Assembly (NCBI GenBank): GCA_027311125.1 | Contig: DAICZO010000310.1 | Location: 1 to 7,728, forward strand | Reading direction: 5' to 3' | DNA: 7,728 nt | Source: Acidobacteriaceae bacterium | Lineage (GTDB): Bacteria; Acidobacteriota; Terriglobia; Terriglobales; Acidobacteriaceae | Shown: piece after piece, positions 6,316 to 7,728 of the stretch | How the letters are laid out: every line of letters begins with the position of its first letter | Numbering within the stretch: the stretch's first letter is position 1 | Program-made: the position numbers and the translations under genes | The notes under the pieces: model-generated | What the model was told of the DNA's origin: nothing | Seen by the model: only the letters and a program-made list of their open reading frames with translations | The model's database searches: none

Positions 6316-6576
6316 TCACGAACCCCTCTTCAAATACCGCGATGCGGTGGTAAAAATCTGCAGGAATCCGCCGATTGCGCCCAGCACGATGCCGGCGATG
6401 CCCATCCACGCCTGGTGAAATCGTCCGTCGGCCCAGTGCCCGAGCAGCCAGCCGATCAGGCAGCCCGCGGGCAGCGCAATCGCTAACTGGATCATCGATT
6501 CGGCCTTGACCAAATCGCCCAGTGCGCCCTTCCTGCTTTCGTCGGGGGGGAGTTCGTCTTTTATATCGTTGGCCAT
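6316..6576 (-). CDS. atpZ: AtpZ/AtpI-type F0F1 ATP synthase accessory protein
   Basis: An 86-residue protein with a charged N-terminus (MANDIKDELPPDESRKG) followed by two membrane helices (about 29-46 and 53-75). The second half, GWLLGHWADGRFHQAW...GIVLGAIGGFLQIF, matches the Gly-rich pattern of the AtpZ family (ATPase_gene1), thought to act with AtpI in c-ring assembly or divalent cation transport. ATG 6576 is chosen over an in-frame ATG at 6681 because the extra residues are not family-like, and AGGG (6582-6585) lies 5 bases upstream. It is the first gene of the minus-strand atp operon. A run of seven C (plus strand G at 6544-6550) falls at codons 9-11. Confidence 0.85.
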   Translation of the reverse strand: MANDIKDELPPDESRKGALGDLVKAESMIQLAIALPAGCLIGWLLGHWADGRFHQAWMGIAGIVLGAIGGFLQIFTTASRYLKRGS

Positions 6577-6682
6577 CGCAGCCCTATTACAACACGCATG
6601 GCCCTCTGCGTGCCTCGGTGCCGTCCGGCTATCACCGCTATACTGATCAGGACGCAGCAGCCCGACCAAAGAAGGAAACACC
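6577..6682. promoter_or_regulatory. Divergent intergenic region driving atpZIBE and lysS
   Basis: These 106 bases separate two divergent transcription units and so must hold promoters for both unless transcripts start further off. On the plus strand TATACT (6639-6644) is a plausible -10 element 38 bases before the lysS start, but no good -35 hexamer lies 16-18 bases upstream. On the minus strand I see no convincing -10/-35 pair. GAAGGA (6671-6676) is the lysS ribosome-binding site, 6 bases before its GTG. Confidence 0.4.
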
Positions 6683-7728
6683 GTGTTCGAGTCAGAGTTT
6701 GAGCAGAATCTCTACGCCCTGCGCCGCGACAAGCTGCAGCAGATCGCCGCCCTCGGCCAGCAGAACGGCCTCACCGAGGCAGAGGCCAAGTACCCCAACA
6801 GCTACGCAGCCAGCCACACTATCCCGGAGCTGCGCTCGGCCTACGACGAGCTGACCGCCGAGCAGCTTGACGCCGCCCCCATCCACGTCAGCATCGCCGG
6901 ACGCATCATGGCCATTCGCGTGCAGGGCAAGGCCGGGTTTGCGCAGCTCCAGCAGGGCGGCCAGCGCTTCCAGATCTACGTGCGCAAGGACGACGTGGGC
7001 GAGACGGCCTTTGCGCTGTACAAGCTGCTCGACCTGGGCGACCACATCGGCGTCCGCGGCCACCTGTTCCGCACCCGCACCGGCGAGCTTACCGTCCACG
7101 TCAGCGCGCTCACCTTCCTGACCAAAGCCATGCTGGCCCTGCCGGACAAGTACCACGGGCTGGAGGATACGGAGTTACGCTACCGCCAGCGCTATGTCGA
7201 CCTGTTCGTCAATACCGGACAGCCGGTGAAGCTGGCCGAGGGTGAGGTCGCCGACCCCAACGCCGAGCCACCCATCAACGTACGCGAAGTCTTCGTGAAA
7301 CGCGCGGCCATTCTGCGCGCGCTGCGTACATTATTCGACCGGCGCGGCTACCTTGAAGTCGAGACGCCAATGATGCAGCAGATCGCTGGTGGCGCCGCTG
7401 CCCGGCCCTTCATCACCCACCACAACGAGCTGGACCTCGACCTATTCCTGCGCATCGCACCGGAGCTTTATCTGAAGCGGCTGGTCGTCGGCGGCATGGA
7501 TCGCGTGTACGAGATCAACCGCAACTTCCGCAACGAAGGCGTCAGCACGCGGCATAATCCCGAGTTCACCATGCTGGAGTTCTACCAGGCGTACGCGAAC
7601 TATCACGACCTGATGCAGCTTACCGAGGAGCTGATTGCCTTCGTCGCGACCGAAGTGAATGGGACCACGATCACCCACTTCAACGGGAATGAGATTGATT
7701 TGGGTAAGTGGACGAAGCTCACTATGCG
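6683..7728 (+). CDS. lysS: Lysyl-tRNA synthetase, class II (3' end outside window)
   Basis: LysS charges tRNA-Lys with lysine in the cytoplasm. The window holds 348 intact codons of roughly 500-530. The start is GTG 6683 with GAAGGA 6 bases upstream; the protein begins (M)FESEFEQNLYALRRDKLQQ, the usual N-terminal helix. The OB-fold anticodon-binding domain follows (about residues 65-160), then YHGLEDTELRYRQRYVDL, motif 1 ending EVETPMMQ with its Pro at 229, GGAAARPFITHHN, LRIAPELYLKRLVVGGM, and motif 2 VYEINRNFRNEG with Arg283, followed by HNPEFTMLEFYQAY. Motif 3 lies beyond the window. Compared with E. coli LysS there is an extra stretch of about 20 residues (178-199) between RYVDLFVN and motif 1. 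It is divergent from the atp operon and has no stop or frameshift in the visible part. Confidence 0.96.
   Translation, partial: MFESEFEQNLYALRRDKLQQIAALGQQNGLTEAEAKYPNSYAASHTIPELRSAYDELTAEQLDAAPIHVSIAGRIMAIRVQGKAGFAQLQQGGQRFQIYVRKDDVGETAFALYKLLDLGDHIGVRGHLFRTRTGELTVHVSALTFLTKAMLALPDKYHGLEDTELRYRQRYVDLFVNTGQPVKLAEGEVADPNAEPPINVREVFVKRAAILRALRTLFDRRGYLEVETPMMQQIAGGAAARPFITHHNELDLDLFLRIAPELYLKRLVVGGMDRVYEINRNFRNEGVSTRHNPEFTMLEFYQAYANYHDLMQLTEELIAFVATEVNGTTITHFNGNEIDLGKWTKLTM

Noticed and set aside
6290..6409. Extended atpI start at ATG 6409
   Set aside because: It would overlap atpZ by about 90 bases with a non-conserved basic sequence; ATG 6289 has a GGAG at good spacing.
6577..6681. Extended atpZ start at ATG 6681
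   Set aside because: The added 35 residues are Pro/Arg/Cys-rich, not family-like, and would fill the whole divergent promoter region; ATG 6576 fits the family length.
6692..7156. 154-codon minus-strand frame opposite lysS
   Set aside because: Shadow of the lysS OB-fold region, with no independent support.

Overview
This window is a piece of core energy metabolism followed by a tRNA synthetase. It is most likely from an acidobacterium of the Terriglobia (Terriglobus/Granulicella-like). That placement is an inference from the high GC content, the style of the NuoM and LysS proteins, a stand-alone F0 cluster in the order atpZ-atpI-atpB-atpE with no F1 genes beside it, and a subunit c with a signal-peptide-like N-terminus. 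It was not tested by a database search.

Layout: positions 1-4560 on the plus strand hold the 3' end of a complex I operon, nuoL (5' end outside the window), nuoM and nuoN. A perfect 17-bp inverted repeat at 4594-4630 separates it from a convergent minus-strand operon, read atpZ (6576-6316), atpI (6289-5879), atpB (5856-5125), atpE (4958-4656), which encodes the membrane sector of F-type ATP synthase and its assembly helpers. A 106-base divergent intergenic region (6577-6682) then leads into lysS (6683 to the window end, incomplete) on the plus strand.

The genes fit together functionally: NuoL, NuoM and NuoN are the antiporter-like proton-pumping subunits of NADH:quinone oxidoreductase, and the F0 sector uses the gradient they build. 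The striking point is that nuoL and nuoM, as written, cannot be translated whole. nuoL has a TAA at 153-155 inside one of the most conserved motifs of the family. nuoM has a TAG at 1782-1784 where Trp is expected, and a one-base deletion near 2733. The reading frames on both sides of every lesion are otherwise well preserved, while nuoN, all four atp genes and lysS are intact. This means either very recent decay of this nuo copy or sequence errors; TAA, TAG and TGA all serve as ordinary stops elsewhere in the window, so a changed code does not explain it.

I found no mobile element, CRISPR array, RNA gene or clearly new system. The most interesting secondary signals are a duplicated ribosome-binding segment before nuoM that creates a six-codon mini-ORF, a NuoM with altered proton-channel residues, a structured 166-base leader before atpE, and a partial sodium-type signature in subunit c.
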